The position numbers were made by a program, and so were the translations under genes. The notes beneath the pieces are model-generated. The model saw nothing but the letters and a program-made list of their open reading frames with translations, had not been told where the DNA came from and made no database searches. Shown here piece by piece: positions 25,891 to 33,604 of a stretch of DNA of 64,000 nucleotides. This DNA is from JAGVYF01 sp041650315 (GTDB taxonomy: Archaea; Nanobdellota; Nanobdellia; Woesearchaeales; JAGVYF01), in assembly GCA_041650315.1 (NCBI GenBank), contig JBAZLJ010000001.1, forward strand, positions 434,001 to 498,000. The letters are read 5' to 3'. Each line of letters opens with the position of its first letter. Positions within the stretch are counted from its first letter, which is position 1.

Positions 25891-25931
25891 ATCTGATTGT
25901 AACAATTAAATTTTAGAATAAAAAGATTTCT

Positions 25932-26669
25932 CTACTCAAACAGCATCTTCACGCCGAGCATGAATGATACGCCTATGATGAACACTCCCAATGCTATGGC
26001 TGATTTCTTTATGTTTCTTTCTTTATGCAGTTCAGGAATCAAGTCAGAAGCTGAGATATAGATGAAACCGCCTGCAGCTATCGGAAGCAGGTATTGGCTT
26101 AGATTGTAGCTTGCACCTATGAAATATCCTAGGACACCGCCAAATACGCATGTCAATTGCGCGAGGAAGTTATAGAGCAATGCTTTTGTCTTGTCGAATC
26201 CGCTGTACAACAAGACTGCGTAATTGCCTAGCTCTTGTGGAATCTCGTGAGACATGATCATCAGTGTTGTTATGAATCCTAACCTCACATCCACAAAAAA
26301 ACTCGCTGCGATAACTAATCCGTCAATTATATTGTGTATTCCATCTCCCACTAATAATAAATATGAAACAGGATGCACTTTACATTGCTTGTCGTGGCAG
26401 TGATGCCAGAACAGGAAACGTTCCATTATGTAGAACGCGACGAATCCGCACATTGCCCAAATCATGGAATTAAGCGGATCGATCTCTTCGACAGATTCCG
26501 CGATCAAATGGAAGAATGCGCCACCTAACAATGTTCCTGCAGAGAATGCGACCATCCAATGGATTATTTTCTTGATTTTCTTCTGGTTGGTCCAGATGGT
26601 GAACACGCCTATTAATCCTATAAGGCTGTCCAAGAAAGTTGCTAATAAAATATAATATATTAAGTTCAT
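25932..26669 (-). CDS. ZIP-family metal transporter
   Basis: 245 residues, about eight transmembrane helices. The two metal-coordinating helices show the ZIP signatures HNIIDGLVIAASF and HEIPQELGNYAVLLYSGF, with His/Glu residues in the binuclear site; a His/Cys-containing loop (HHCHDKQCKVHP) between helices III and IV is the usual cytoplasmic metal-binding loop. ZIP proteins move Zn2+, Fe2+ or Mn2+ into the cytosol. It stands alone, after the tRNA genes and before dtdA, with a TATA-like sequence upstream (about 26685-26697). Confidence 0.92.
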   Translation of the reverse strand: MNLIYYILLATFLDSLIGLIGVFTIWTNQKKIKKIIHWMVAFSAGTLLGGAFFHLIAESVEEIDPLNSMIWAMCGFVAFYIMERFLFWHHCHDKQCKVHPVSYLLLVGDGIHNIIDGLVIAASFFVDVRLGFITTLMIMSHEIPQELGNYAVLLYSGFDKTKALLYNFLAQLTCVFGGVLGYFIGASYNLSQYLLPIAAGGFIYISASDLIPELHKERNIKKSAIALGVFIIGVSFMLGVKMLFE

Positions 26670-26714
26670 AGCATTTTTATTGATTAAATGATTTATAAAC
26701 TTAACTAGAAAATT

Positions 26715-27470
26715 CTAGAAGTCTTGTGTTTTTTTAGTTTCTATTTTCAGTTCGTCGCACATCTGCTTGATGCTCTCTTTATGCTCGCCAAGACCTTTCC
26801 AGTCGAGCAGGATTAAATCAGCTTTTGGATTTGTTTTTTCCAATGCTTGCTGAATCAGCTCTTTTGTCAGATGTTCAAGCATATATTTAGGGCAGACGTG
26901 CCCTATCGCTATATCTTGCTCCAATTGTATCTTCTTGAAGTTAGGAGTATGATGCGGTCCGCCTATACCAATTGCGGTTCTGCAGATTTTAGGTTTGGTC
27001 TCGCAGAGATGCTTGATGACTTTCGCGATTATTACTGCGGGTTTGTCTAATATCCATTCCACTTCTGTAGAGCCTATCTCGATGAACATAGATGGCTTGC
27101 CTATATCTGGCCCGTGATGTGTGCATTCCTGGATTATCTCGAAACCGCCGGGATTTACTTTTTCCAGCTCTTTCAATGCTTCTTTCAAGTATAATGCAGG
27201 AGAAGGCGCAAGTGTATGGTCTTTGCCGCCGTATTCTGCGATGTTCCAGTTGCCTTGCGTGTGAACACTCAATGAAGGTATGCTTGTTGCGGATTTGTGT
27301 TTTGTTGCGAATATGAACAGGTCTGCTCTGATATTGCGGTCTAGTTCTTCGCAGTTGATTGATTCGTTGTCCTGCAGATGGATTGATACATAATCAGGCA
27401 AGTCTTTCAGATGGGCATTGATGTTCATGCCTGCAGTATCTTTCTTTGAGATTATGATTGCAATCTTCAT
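26715..27470 (-). CDS. dtdA: D-aminoacyl-tRNA deacylase (archaeal DTD2 type)
   Basis: 251 residues from the ATG at 27470 (MKIAIIISKKDTAG). The family signatures SVHTQGNWN, ECTHHGPD, FIEIGSTEVEW, GIGGPHHTPNF and AIGHVCPKYML are all present. The enzyme removes D-amino acids and other wrong adducts from tRNA, using a metal site of His and Asp residues. An in-frame ATG at 27494 lies in the TATA box and is unlikely to be the start; 27470 is 27.5 bp from the centre of the shared palindromic promoter. Divergent from the beta-CASP RNase. Confidence 0.93.
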   Translation of the reverse strand: MKIAIIISKKDTAGMNINAHLKDLPDYVSIHLQDNESINCEELDRNIRADLFIFATKHKSATSIPSLSVHTQGNWNIAEYGGKDHTLAPSPALYLKEALKELEKVNPGGFEIIQECTHHGPDIGKPSMFIEIGSTEVEWILDKPAVIIAKVIKHLCETKPKICRTAIGIGGPHHTPNFKKIQLEQDIAIGHVCPKYMLEHLTKELIQQALEKTNPKADLILLDWKGLGEHKESIKQMCDELKIETKKTQDF

Positions 27471-27488
27471 GTCTGTGATGTATGCACC

Positions 27489-27506
27489 AAACATTTATAA
27501 ATGTTT
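27489..27506. promoter_or_regulatory. Symmetric bidirectional TATA box
   Basis: The perfect palindrome AAACATTTATAAATGTTT is centred at 27497.5, exactly 27.5 bp from the ATG of dtdA (27470) and from the ATG of the beta-CASP gene (27525). No other TATA-like box is placed to serve either gene, so one box probably drives both leaderless transcripts. Confidence 0.75.
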
Positions 27507-27524
27507 AGAACTCTTAATAGTTAT

Positions 27525-28796
27525 ATGGATATAACCATGCATGGCGCAGCCTACGAAGTAGGTAGAAGTTGCATTGAAGTCAAGACAAAGAAAGAGAATT
27601 TCTTATTTGATGCAGGAATCAAGCTAGGCGCAGATTTTTCTGAATATCCAACTGTAACTGAACCTAAAAAGATAAACGCTGTTTTCTTGAGTCATGCTCA
27701 CTTAGATCACTCTGGCGCTTTACCTCTATTCAATTACAATGGTTTGCATTGTCCAATCTTTACGAATGTCATGACTAAAGAGCTTTGCAAGATATTATTG
27801 AAAGATTCTTTACAAGTTGAATTGCTTAAAGAGCAGAATCCTGCATATAGCAAGGATAATATTTACAATGTTATGGATTTGATGCAGAATGTCAAGTACA
27901 AAAAGCCGGGCGTGTTCAATACTACAAAATACACTTATTATGATGCTGGGCATATACCTGGAAGCGCATCAATCAAAGTTGAAGTTGATGATAAAAAGTT
28001 AGTATATACAGGTGATTTCAATCTCGCTGATACTAGACTCTTGAAAGGCGGAACCGAGAAATTCGGTGAAGTAGATGCGTTGATAATTGAAGCGACTTAC
28101 GGGAACAGGAATCACCCAGATAGAGATGGCGAAGAAAGAAGGTTCTTAGATAAAGTAAAACAAACTATTGATAGAGATGCTTCTGTAATAATTCCAGCAT
28201 TCGCTGTTGGAAGGTCCCAGGAAGTGTTATTGATGCTCAGGAAATTGAAAGGCGATGTTCCTATATATCTTGACGGAATGAGCAAAAAAGTAATTCAAGA
28301 ATTCTTTTCAAGGCCTGAATATATCACGAATGTCGATAATCTTCATGAAATGGTTAAAAAAGTAAGATTCGTCACCAAACCTAAACAAAGGCAGGAAGTC
28401 ATGAAAGAGCAAGGCATTTTCGTAACGACCTCAGGTATGCTTGACGGCGGTCCTGTAGCTCATTATCTAAAACATTTCTATGGCGATGCTGAAGCTTCAA
28501 TACTTCTTACAGGTTTCCAGACTGAAGGCACTAATGGGGACTTATTGATGAAGGAAGGCAAAGTATTCATTGATGGTCAGAAAGTCAGAGTTGCATGCAA
28601 ATTCGATAAGTTCGATTTCAGCGCTCATGCAGGTTTAAATAATTTAAAGACAGTCATCAAAAATGCAATGCCTGAACATCTTATACTGAATCACGGCGAT
28701 CCTGAAGGGATTGAAGGTTTAGCGAAATGGGCGGAAGAGACTTTCAAGGATATGCAAGTGTATAAGCCGAAAGTGAATGATACGATTAAGATTTAG
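27525..28796 (+). CDS. Beta-CASP metallo-beta-lactamase ribonuclease
   Basis: 423 residues from ATG 27525 (MDITMHGAAYEVGRSC). Metallo-beta-lactamase motif II is SHAHLDHSG, with further motifs GHIPGSA and YTGDFNL; the beta-CASP insert is marked by EATYGNRNHPDRDG (motif A) and IPAFAVGRSQE, and the C-terminal metal ligand by HAGL and LNHGDPEG. Such enzymes cut or trim RNA 3' or 5' ends using two zinc ions. There are no KH domains, so it belongs with aCPSF2- or RNase J-like enzymes, not aCPSF1. It shares a promoter with dtdA. Confidence 0.92.
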   Translation: MDITMHGAAYEVGRSCIEVKTKKENFLFDAGIKLGADFSEYPTVTEPKKINAVFLSHAHLDHSGALPLFNYNGLHCPIFTNVMTKELCKILLKDSLQVELLKEQNPAYSKDNIYNVMDLMQNVKYKKPGVFNTTKYTYYDAGHIPGSASIKVEVDDKKLVYTGDFNLADTRLLKGGTEKFGEVDALIIEATYGNRNHPDRDGEERRFLDKVKQTIDRDASVIIPAFAVGRSQEVLLMLRKLKGDVPIYLDGMSKKVIQEFFSRPEYITNVDNLHEMVKKVRFVTKPKQRQEVMKEQGIFVTTSGMLDGGPVAHYLKHFYGDAEASILLTGFQTEGTNGDLLMKEGKVFIDGQKVRVACKFDKFDFSAHAGLNNLKTVIKNAMPEHLILNHGDPEGIEGLAKWAEETFKDMQVYKPKVNDTIKI

Positions 28797-28811
28797 AATT
28801 CTTTATTTTTG

Positions 28812-28926
28812 CAATGCCGGTTCGCATACGCTTCTTATTGATGATAACTGGCCTTCCCTCGGATAGGGGACAACCTCTCTAGCCGTTATTGATTATGTAA
28901 TGCGCAAATGCTCACTATTGGCATTG
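28812..28926 (+). repeat. Hairpin element B (family 1, divergent)
   Basis: Between convergent beta-CASP and Cbf5 genes. Stem 1 CAATGCCGGT 28812-28821 / ATTGGCATTG 28917-28926 (with G-U pairs); stem 2 CGCATAC 28823-28829 / GT-A-ATGCG 28897-28904; then CTTCTTATTGATGA, matching CTTCTAATAGTGATGA of element A and CTTCTATTAGTTATGA of F with a 2-nt gap; stem 3 ATAAC-T-GGC 28844-28852 / GCCGTTAT 28882-28889. Layout and 5' loop motif match A and F, but the stems are unrelated in sequence and loop lengths differ. No clear flanking duplication. Confidence 0.5.
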
Positions 28927-28927
28927 T

Positions 28928-29950
28928 TTACGCTTCTTTGAATCTTTCAGAATAATCTTTCTTGACCATCTTCGGATATATAGCCGGGTCCATGAATACT
29001 TTTGTCACGTTCACTACTAGGCCTCTTTGCGCTTTGACCATCGCATGAGACGCTATCTGCGATATGCCGAGACAGATAAGCTCGTTCTTCAAAGTCATCA
29101 TCGCAACAAGTTCGCCTTGCTGGATTTCGCTCTCTACTTTAGCTATACCTGGCGCGTTCAAGTTTGCTCCGTGGCATAATGTATCAACACATGAATCGCA
29201 GACCCATATCTTGCCGAGATGCGATACTGCGAATTCTATTGGAAGTATGATCTTCCTTAACTTGTCTTCTTTCTGCTCATTCTTGTATACCCAGAAAGCG
29301 TCAGTTAAGTCTTGTAATGATGTGATTGTTTTTTCGTTAAACGGACCTGCTTTTGTCCTTCTGAGCTCAGCCATGTGTGCGCCTATGCCTAATTTCAAAC
29401 CGATGTCTGTGGCAAGTTTCCTCATGTATGTGCCTGCTTGGCAACCGACTCTCATTAAAACATCTTGTCCATCAACTTCTATGACTTGGATATAGTAAAT
29501 CTTCCTGATTCTCCATTCTCTCTTGATAGCGGATTTAATCGGAGGAAGCTGTTTGATTTTTCCTATGAATGAATTGATTGTATCTCTCACTATTGATTCT
29601 TCAATTTCTCTGTGGAGATGCATGATCATGACATATTCTTTACCTGCTGGCAATAATGCTTGGACAATTCTTGTGCCTTTGCCTAGTGCGACTGGCAGGC
29701 AACCTGTTACTCCTGGATCCAATGTGCCGCCGTGGCCGCTTTTGGTTATATTCAGAATTTGCTGTACATAAGCAGAAACTTGATGTGAAGTAGGGCCTTT
29801 TGGTTTGTCGACATTTATAACGCCCATATCGAGAAGTTCAGTCATTGTCCTGTCTTCAGGACGTTTTCCATAATTCGCGCCAGTCTTTAATTCTCTTCTA
29901 ACTAGAATCTCGCGTTTAATCTTTTCAAATGGTAATAGGGTCTCGCTCAT
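28928..29950 (-). CDS. cbf5: H/ACA pseudouridine synthase Cbf5 (TruB family)
   Basis: 340 residues, the usual archaeal Cbf5 length. The catalytic motif GGTLDPGVTGCLPVALGKGT contains the active Asp; the N-terminal INVDKPKGPTSHQVSAYV and C-terminal PUA domain (about 250-335: GKIWVCDSCVD, GELVAMMTLKNELICLGI) are present. It is the catalytic subunit of H/ACA guide ribonucleoproteins with L7Ae, Nop10 and Gar1, and can also modify tRNA position 55. It is the last gene of the eS19-PDCD5-eL39-eL31 operon, 31 nt after eL31. Confidence 0.95.
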   Translation of the reverse strand: MSETLLPFEKIKREILVRRELKTGANYGKRPEDRTMTELLDMGVINVDKPKGPTSHQVSAYVQQILNITKSGHGGTLDPGVTGCLPVALGKGTRIVQALLPAGKEYVMIMHLHREIEESIVRDTINSFIGKIKQLPPIKSAIKREWRIRKIYYIQVIEVDGQDVLMRVGCQAGTYMRKLATDIGLKLGIGAHMAELRRTKAGPFNEKTITSLQDLTDAFWVYKNEQKEDKLRKIILPIEFAVSHLGKIWVCDSCVDTLCHGANLNAPGIAKVESEIQQGELVAMMTLKNELICLGISQIASHAMVKAQRGLVVNVTKVFMDPAIYPKMVKKDYSERFKEA

Positions 29951-29981
29951 TTATCTAGATAATCTACAGAAGATTATTTGT

Positions 29982-30416
29982 CTATTGTTTTTGAGAGTTC
30001 AATTCTTTCTGAAGAGCTTTTTTGCCTTTTTTCACAGCTTTTTCTTCATTAGCTGCTTCTTTTTTCTCTTCAGCTTTGCTTTCGACAGCTTTTCTGTCTT
30101 TTCTTGACATTTGCTCAGGTTTCTTTTCAGAGTATTCGAAACCGACAAGTTCAGCATTGACTACGCCGTCTTTGTTTTTTGTTGCATTTACTTGAATGTG
30201 ATGAGGCGGATTCTTGATACCATGTTCCCAGACTTTAAGATTTATGTTCTGGCCTAATCTGACATCTTCAGATTTCATGTTCTTTACCAAGAATGCTTTT
30301 ATTGCGTTGATAGCTTTCTTAGCTCTTTTGTATCTTTGTACATTGAGGAAAGCTTTACGTAAAGGAATGTTATATACTCTTTTGAGTTCTTCGTGAGCTT
30401 TTTTGTGGTCTGCCAT
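29982..30416 (-). CDS. rpl31e: Ribosomal protein eL31 with a charged C-terminal tail
   Basis: 144 residues. The first 95 are eL31 (YNIPLRKAFLNVQRYKRAKK, VKNMKSEDVRLGQNINLKVW, WEHGIKNPPHHIQVNATKN). The last 45 residues are a Lys/Glu/Ala-rich tail (RKAVESKAEEKKEAANEEK), likely disordered and absent from usual archaeal eL31 (about 90 residues). It starts 2 nt after the stop of eL39. Component of the large subunit near the exit tunnel. Confidence 0.94.
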   Translation of the reverse strand: MADHKKAHEELKRVYNIPLRKAFLNVQRYKRAKKAINAIKAFLVKNMKSEDVRLGQNINLKVWEHGIKNPPHHIQVNATKNKDGVVNAELVGFEYSEKKPEQMSRKDRKAVESKAEEKKEAANEEKAVKKGKKALQKELNSQKQ

Positions 30417-30418
30417 GA

Positions 30419-30592
30419 TTATGCCTTAGTCTTGGTCCTTCTCCAGTTTCTTTTGACAACAGTATGTCTACCTGGGTGGACTTTTCTGCCTTTTCCATAT
30501 ATCTTAGGCACTGTCCAGAATGGAGCCCATCTGGTCATCTTGCCTAGTTTGGATAATCTTAGTTTCCTGCAAAGGTGTTTGAATCTTGCCAT
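30419..30592 (-). CDS. rpl39e: Ribosomal protein eL39
   Basis: 57 residues from ATG 30592 to the stop at 30419. It begins MARFKHLCRKLRLSKLGK and ends RNWRRTKTKA, the hallmark NWRRT ending of eL39, with a basic, helix-poor middle that threads the exit tunnel. Usual archaeal eL39 is about 51 residues, so this has a few extra. It starts 2 nt after the PDCD5 gene stop and ends 2 nt before eL31, in the classical archaeal gene order. Confidence 0.93.
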   Translation of the reverse strand: MARFKHLCRKLRLSKLGKMTRWAPFWTVPKIYGKGRKVHPGRHTVVKRNWRRTKTKA

Positions 30593-30593
30593 T

Positions 30594-30902
30594 TTATTTC
30601 CTTGTTATTGTCATTTCCCGTTTTTCGGGGTTGATCTTTGATAATAATAGTTTGAAATGTTCGTCATCGATTGTTGTGACTTGTTTCGCTTGGATTAATT
30701 GGGCTAATACCAATAATGCCTGCGTCGCTTTGTCCGGATGAACTGATCTCAATGTCGAATATCTTGAGACTGCTTCCTTAGTCATCTTCGATTTGACCAA
30801 CGCTTCGATCTGTGTTATCTGCTGCTGAATCTGTTCTTCTTCGGCAGCTTGTTGCTGAAGTTCAGACATTCTTCTTTGTCTTAGTGCTTCAAGCTCGTCC
30901 AT
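30594..30902 (-). CDS. PDCD5/TFAR19-family DNA-binding protein
   Basis: 102 residues, all helical: N-terminal MDELEALRQRRMSELQQQAA, then a three-helix core (IEALVKSKMTKEAVSRYSTL, VHPDKATQALLVLAQLI), as in archaeal homologues of human PDCD5, a DNA- or chaperonin-associated protein whose archaeal role is unknown. It lies between eS19 (2 nt upstream) and eL39, its conserved position in archaeal genomes. Length is normal. Confidence 0.93.
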   Translation of the reverse strand: MDELEALRQRRMSELQQQAAEEEQIQQQITQIEALVKSKMTKEAVSRYSTLRSVHPDKATQALLVLAQLIQAKQVTTIDDEHFKLLLSKINPEKREMTITRK

Positions 30903-30904
30903 TT

Positions 30905-31387
30905 TTATTGTTGTTCCTTGACTTCTGTTTCAGTCTCTTTCATAGGAACGTGTTTTACATACATCTGCGCAGCGACTTTGTCAAGGAATGATTTGCCTTT
31001 AGGAGTTACTACTCTTCCTTTCATATTTCCAACTTGAGTCTGTCTTGCTAGACCTGCTTTTTCCAGTTGTTGCAATACTTTTCTCAAGATATTGCCTGAC
31101 GCTGGTTTGAATTTTTCTGGCTTGAAGCCTCTGTTCTGTCTTCCGCCGTACTTTTTTCTTAGTTTAGATACGCCCACTGGGCCTAATTTGTATAATGATC
31201 TTAGAACTGCAGCTGCTCTCACATACCACCAGTCTTTGTTCGCTGGAGGTCTTTCTTTGTGAACGCCTGTTTTTACTATACTTGACCATTTAGGCGGTTG
31301 GATAGCACTTACTTTCTTAAGTTCTTCTCCTGCCTTAACAATCAGTTGGTTAGGATCGACATCATATATATTTACCATTAAATTCAC
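30905..31387 (-). CDS. rps19e: Ribosomal protein eS19
   Basis: 160 residues. The eS19 winged-helix core is clear: KDWWYVRAAAVLRSLYKLGP, VGVSKLRKKYGGRQNRGFKP, ASGNILRKVLQQLEKAGLAR and RVVTPKGKSFLDKVA. A 15-residue acidic tail is added at the C-terminus. First gene of the operon eS19-PDCD5-eL39-eL31-Cbf5; an AGGTGA ribosome binding site is 4-5 nt before the ATG, and a TATA-like box (CTTTAAATACT) lies near 31420-31430, just outside hairpin element C. Confidence 0.95.
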   Translation of the reverse strand: MNLMVNIYDVDPNQLIVKAGEELKKVSAIQPPKWSSIVKTGVHKERPPANKDWWYVRAAAVLRSLYKLGPVGVSKLRKKYGGRQNRGFKPEKFKPASGNILRKVLQQLEKAGLARQTQVGNMKGRVVTPKGKSFLDKVAAQMYVKHVPMKETETEVKEQQ

Positions 31388-31471
31388 CTGTTAGAGTATG
31401 TCTATTGGATTTAATGCCAGTATTTAAAGCTATCGGTAACTCTAGACTATAGGATAACTTTCTTTATTGGA

Positions 31472-31613
31472 GAGTGTATCCAGAATGCTCATTTTCACTC
31501 GCCAATGTCGTTTCACATCTAATGCTTGATTTATATTTGCAAGATAAATCTTGCTATATACTTATAGGTATAGTATGTTCAGTATAGACATTGGTTCCAT
31601 TCTGGATACACTT
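31472..31613 (+). repeat. Hairpin element C (family 2, variable interior)
   Basis: Between divergent eS19 and PIN-like genes. Outer stem AGTGTATCCAGAATG 31473-31487 / CATTCTGGATACACT 31598-31612 (15 bp perfect); 14-nt 5' spacer CTCATTTTCACTCG; stem 1 CCAATGTC 31502-31509 / GACATTGG 31587-31594; only 3 nt on the 3' side. The 14-nt spacer ending TTTCACTCG and its asymmetry match elements D and E, while both stems have different sequences. The interior is different: a 7-bp hairpin GATTTAT/ATAAATC at 31528-31550. Weak flanking repeat (TTTATTGGA vs TCTGTTGGA, 7 of 9). Confidence 0.65.
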
Positions 31614-31633
31614 CTGTTGGAAACATATTTATA

Positions 31634-32530
31634 TTGAATTGTCTAGTTAATGCAGTATTAGGTGATAATTTGGGCATAATCAACGGAGTTTTAGGGTATT
31701 TGGAAGAATTACGCGAGTTGCATGACGCTAAAGCTTACATTAAAGAGATTAAGGATAAAGATTTTACTTTAGATACCAATGTAATAGTCCTTCTAGCTGA
31801 AAAACGGCAAGGTAAATTGCTTGACGAGCTTGCTTCTTCTAATCATTTCGTCTATCTCAGGATAAATGACAATGAGATATATGGATTGGCTGAATGCGGG
31901 CATAAGTTCGATGCGGGAACTAATGGATTACTTGCAGATTTCAGAAAGAAAGTGCTTTCTAAGAAAAACCCTGTACAGATTGATGTCGGTAAACTTAAAG
32001 ATGAATTGACTGAGATAAGTTTTCTTCTTCCTCGTAGCGTCGCCACTGAGTTTGTCATAGGCAGGAATGATTCTTTGATTAATCGGCTGATAGCTAAATT
32101 CGATTCTTTCAAGAATTGGAATAAGAAACAGAAAGATATGAAAAATCCTGAATTTATAAAAGTCCTTTCTAGTCTTGCGACTGAGTTCGAGATAGAGAAC
32201 AAAGCTCTCACCAAAAAGATGATGGATTATGCAATGATCAAGTTCGCGGAGATGGGAATGAATACTGCTAGAATAAACCTGACTAGATATGAGAATTCAT
32301 TGATTACTTTCAAATCAAAATTAATAGGAGATATACGCGGAATAGTCTTCAAGTCTGGGGCGGATTTTTCTCTGATAATTAATAGGTTGGAAGAATTGAA
32401 ACGTAAATCATACAAAAATGATATAAATTTCGTGGCTCAAACAATCTCTAAAGGAATCAGGGGGATAAGCAGCGATGATGATGTCATCACTATGTTCGAG
32501 CTGCATGCTGCGAAGAAAGTGCTTACTTAG
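31634..32530 (+). CDS. PIN-domain-like protein
   Basis: About 286-298 residues, start uncertain: TTG 31634 opens the frame; TTG 31670 has a GGTG ribosome binding site 5-8 nt before it and is a good alternative. LDTNVIVLL, SVATEFV and SSDDDVITMFE supply the Asp, Glu and Asp residues in the order and spacing expected for a PIN nuclease active site, separated by a long helical region. PIN proteins are Mg-dependent RNases, often VapC toxins, but this one is about twice the length and has no adjacent antitoxin. Assignment is by motif only. Confidence 0.5.
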   Translation: MNCLVNAVLGDNLGIINGVLGYLEELRELHDAKAYIKEIKDKDFTLDTNVIVLLAEKRQGKLLDELASSNHFVYLRINDNEIYGLAECGHKFDAGTNGLLADFRKKVLSKKNPVQIDVGKLKDELTEISFLLPRSVATEFVIGRNDSLINRLIAKFDSFKNWNKKQKDMKNPEFIKVLSSLATEFEIENKALTKKMMDYAMIKFAEMGMNTARINLTRYENSLITFKSKLIGDIRGIVFKSGADFSLIINRLEELKRKSYKNDINFVAQTISKGIRGISSDDDVITMFELHAAKKVLT

Positions 32531-32532
32531 AT

Positions 32533-33192
32533 CTATTCTATCCTTCTATATATCTGGTCTATTAATAGATATAGAAGTAATGCTGATACGGATCCTATGA
32601 AGAAATATAATGATAGGTTTGGTTCTGCGCATTGCACGCATTCTGAAGCATAGCTCACTGTTTCTGTAACTACTTCATTTGCCGCTACTTGCGTTGTATC
32701 CAATGTTGCGCTTGGTGCAGCTTTGAGCATTTCCGGCGCTGCAGTCATTAATCTCTCATCTGCTGCGCTTATTGATTGCGATGCACCTAATGCGAATCTG
32801 TTGGCGTAGCTCATGATTGTCACTCCTGCGCCTATCAATAAAGTGACTGGGATTATTTTTTTCAGCTGGTCTTTAAGTGATTCGAACTTTGAAGATTGCG
32901 GTGCGATGATCACGAATTTGTTGGACAATTTATAATGGTCGACTTCTTTGCCTTTTGGGCTGTAATGGTATTCATCGGATTGGATGAGTTTCGCTTCTAG
33001 AAGATGTTTGAGATTGTAATGTATTGTCGACAATGGCTGGTTAAGTTCATTCGCTATGTCTGTGGCTGTCGCGTCATGCTTCACTGATAATATATCTAGT
33101 ATTTTCCTGGACGTGTCATTGCTGATTACTTGCGCCAATGATTTGGATTCCTTATCCTTGAGATTCACTAGTATGAATGATTCGTCTGCCAT
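32533..33192 (-). CDS. Membrane-bound winged-helix regulator
   Basis: 219 residues. The N-terminal 100 residues are an ArsR/MarR-type winged helix (SRKILDILSVKHDATATDIA, STIHYNLKHLLEAKLIQ, then a wing with YHYSPKGKEVDHY). A first hydrophobic segment (about 110-128) and a C-terminal helix (about 193-212) flank an Ala/Thr-rich extracellular stretch with CVQC. So it is a one-component, membrane-tethered regulator with an external sensing loop; the Cys pair could be redox or metal sensing. Leaderless promoter (TATATATAAA near 33217-33226). Divergent from the DUF333 lipoprotein, a plausible target. Confidence 0.75.
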   Translation of the reverse strand: MADESFILVNLKDKESKSLAQVISNDTSRKILDILSVKHDATATDIANELNQPLSTIHYNLKHLLEAKLIQSDEYHYSPKGKEVDHYKLSNKFVIIAPQSSKFESLKDQLKKIIPVTLLIGAGVTIMSYANRFALGASQSISAADERLMTAAPEMLKAAPSATLDTTQVAANEVVTETVSYASECVQCAEPNLSLYFFIGSVSALLLYLLIDQIYRRIE

Positions 33193-33308
33193 GTTATACT
33201 ATGGTAATTCTAGGGTTTATATATATTTACGTATGACTTCGAACGGGATTGAACCCATCGACGGGTATTTATAAAGGTGTCAACTACCACTATATTAATA
33301 AATATAAT

Positions 33309-33326
33309 CGACGATTATAATCGTCG
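33309..33326. promoter_or_regulatory. 18-bp perfect palindrome before the DUF333 lipoprotein gene
   Basis: CGACGATTATAATCGTCG is a perfect palindrome ending 17 bp before the ATG at 33344 and about 25 bp after a TATA-like sequence (TTAATAAATATAA, about 33294-33306), so it covers the likely transcription start. It could be an operator, for example of the membrane regulator at 32533, or an RNA hairpin in the leader. Confidence 0.5.
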
Positions 33327-33343
33327 GTGATAAGGTGAACAAC

Positions 33344-33592
33344 ATGGAAATCAAACAAATATTTGGACTATCAATCGGTTTGTTGATGATAACTATCATA
33401 TTGATATCAGGCTGCGCAAAGTCTGAGAATACTCAAATAGCCAATCCTGCTTCAGTCTATTGTGAAGAAAATGGCGGCAAATTGGAAATTGTAACTGCGG
33501 CTGACGGAAGCCAGTCTGGCAATTGCAAGTTTCCCGATGGCAAAGTGTGCGAAGAATGGGCTTATTTCAGAGGAGAGTGCCCTGCTAAATAA
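33344..33592 (+). CDS. DUF333-family lipoprotein
   Basis: 82 residues from ATG 33344, with an AAGGTGA ribosome binding site just upstream. A signal peptide with lipobox LISGC (Cys near residue 24) anchors it outside the cell. The mature part NPASVYCEENGGKLEI with two further Cys pairs (NCKFPDGKVCEEW, FRGEC) is the DUF333 domain, a small disulphide-rich module found in bacterial and archaeal envelope proteins, once called putative hemolysin. It is 12 nt upstream of the beta-propeller protein gene and likely co-transcribed. Confidence 0.85.
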   Translation: MEIKQIFGLSIGLLMITIILISGCAKSENTQIANPASVYCEENGGKLEIVTAADGSQSGNCKFPDGKVCEEWAYFRGECPAK

Positions 33593-33604
33593 AGGTGAAT
33601 CAAA

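Noticed and set aside
33238..33300. tRNA-like pieces on the minus strand (TAGTGGTAG and GGGTTCAATCCC)
   Set aside because: The T-arm-like part does not form a 5-bp stem with a 7-nt loop, no acceptor stem pairs across it, and no anticodon stem can be placed. It is more likely promoter sequence with a chance hairpin.
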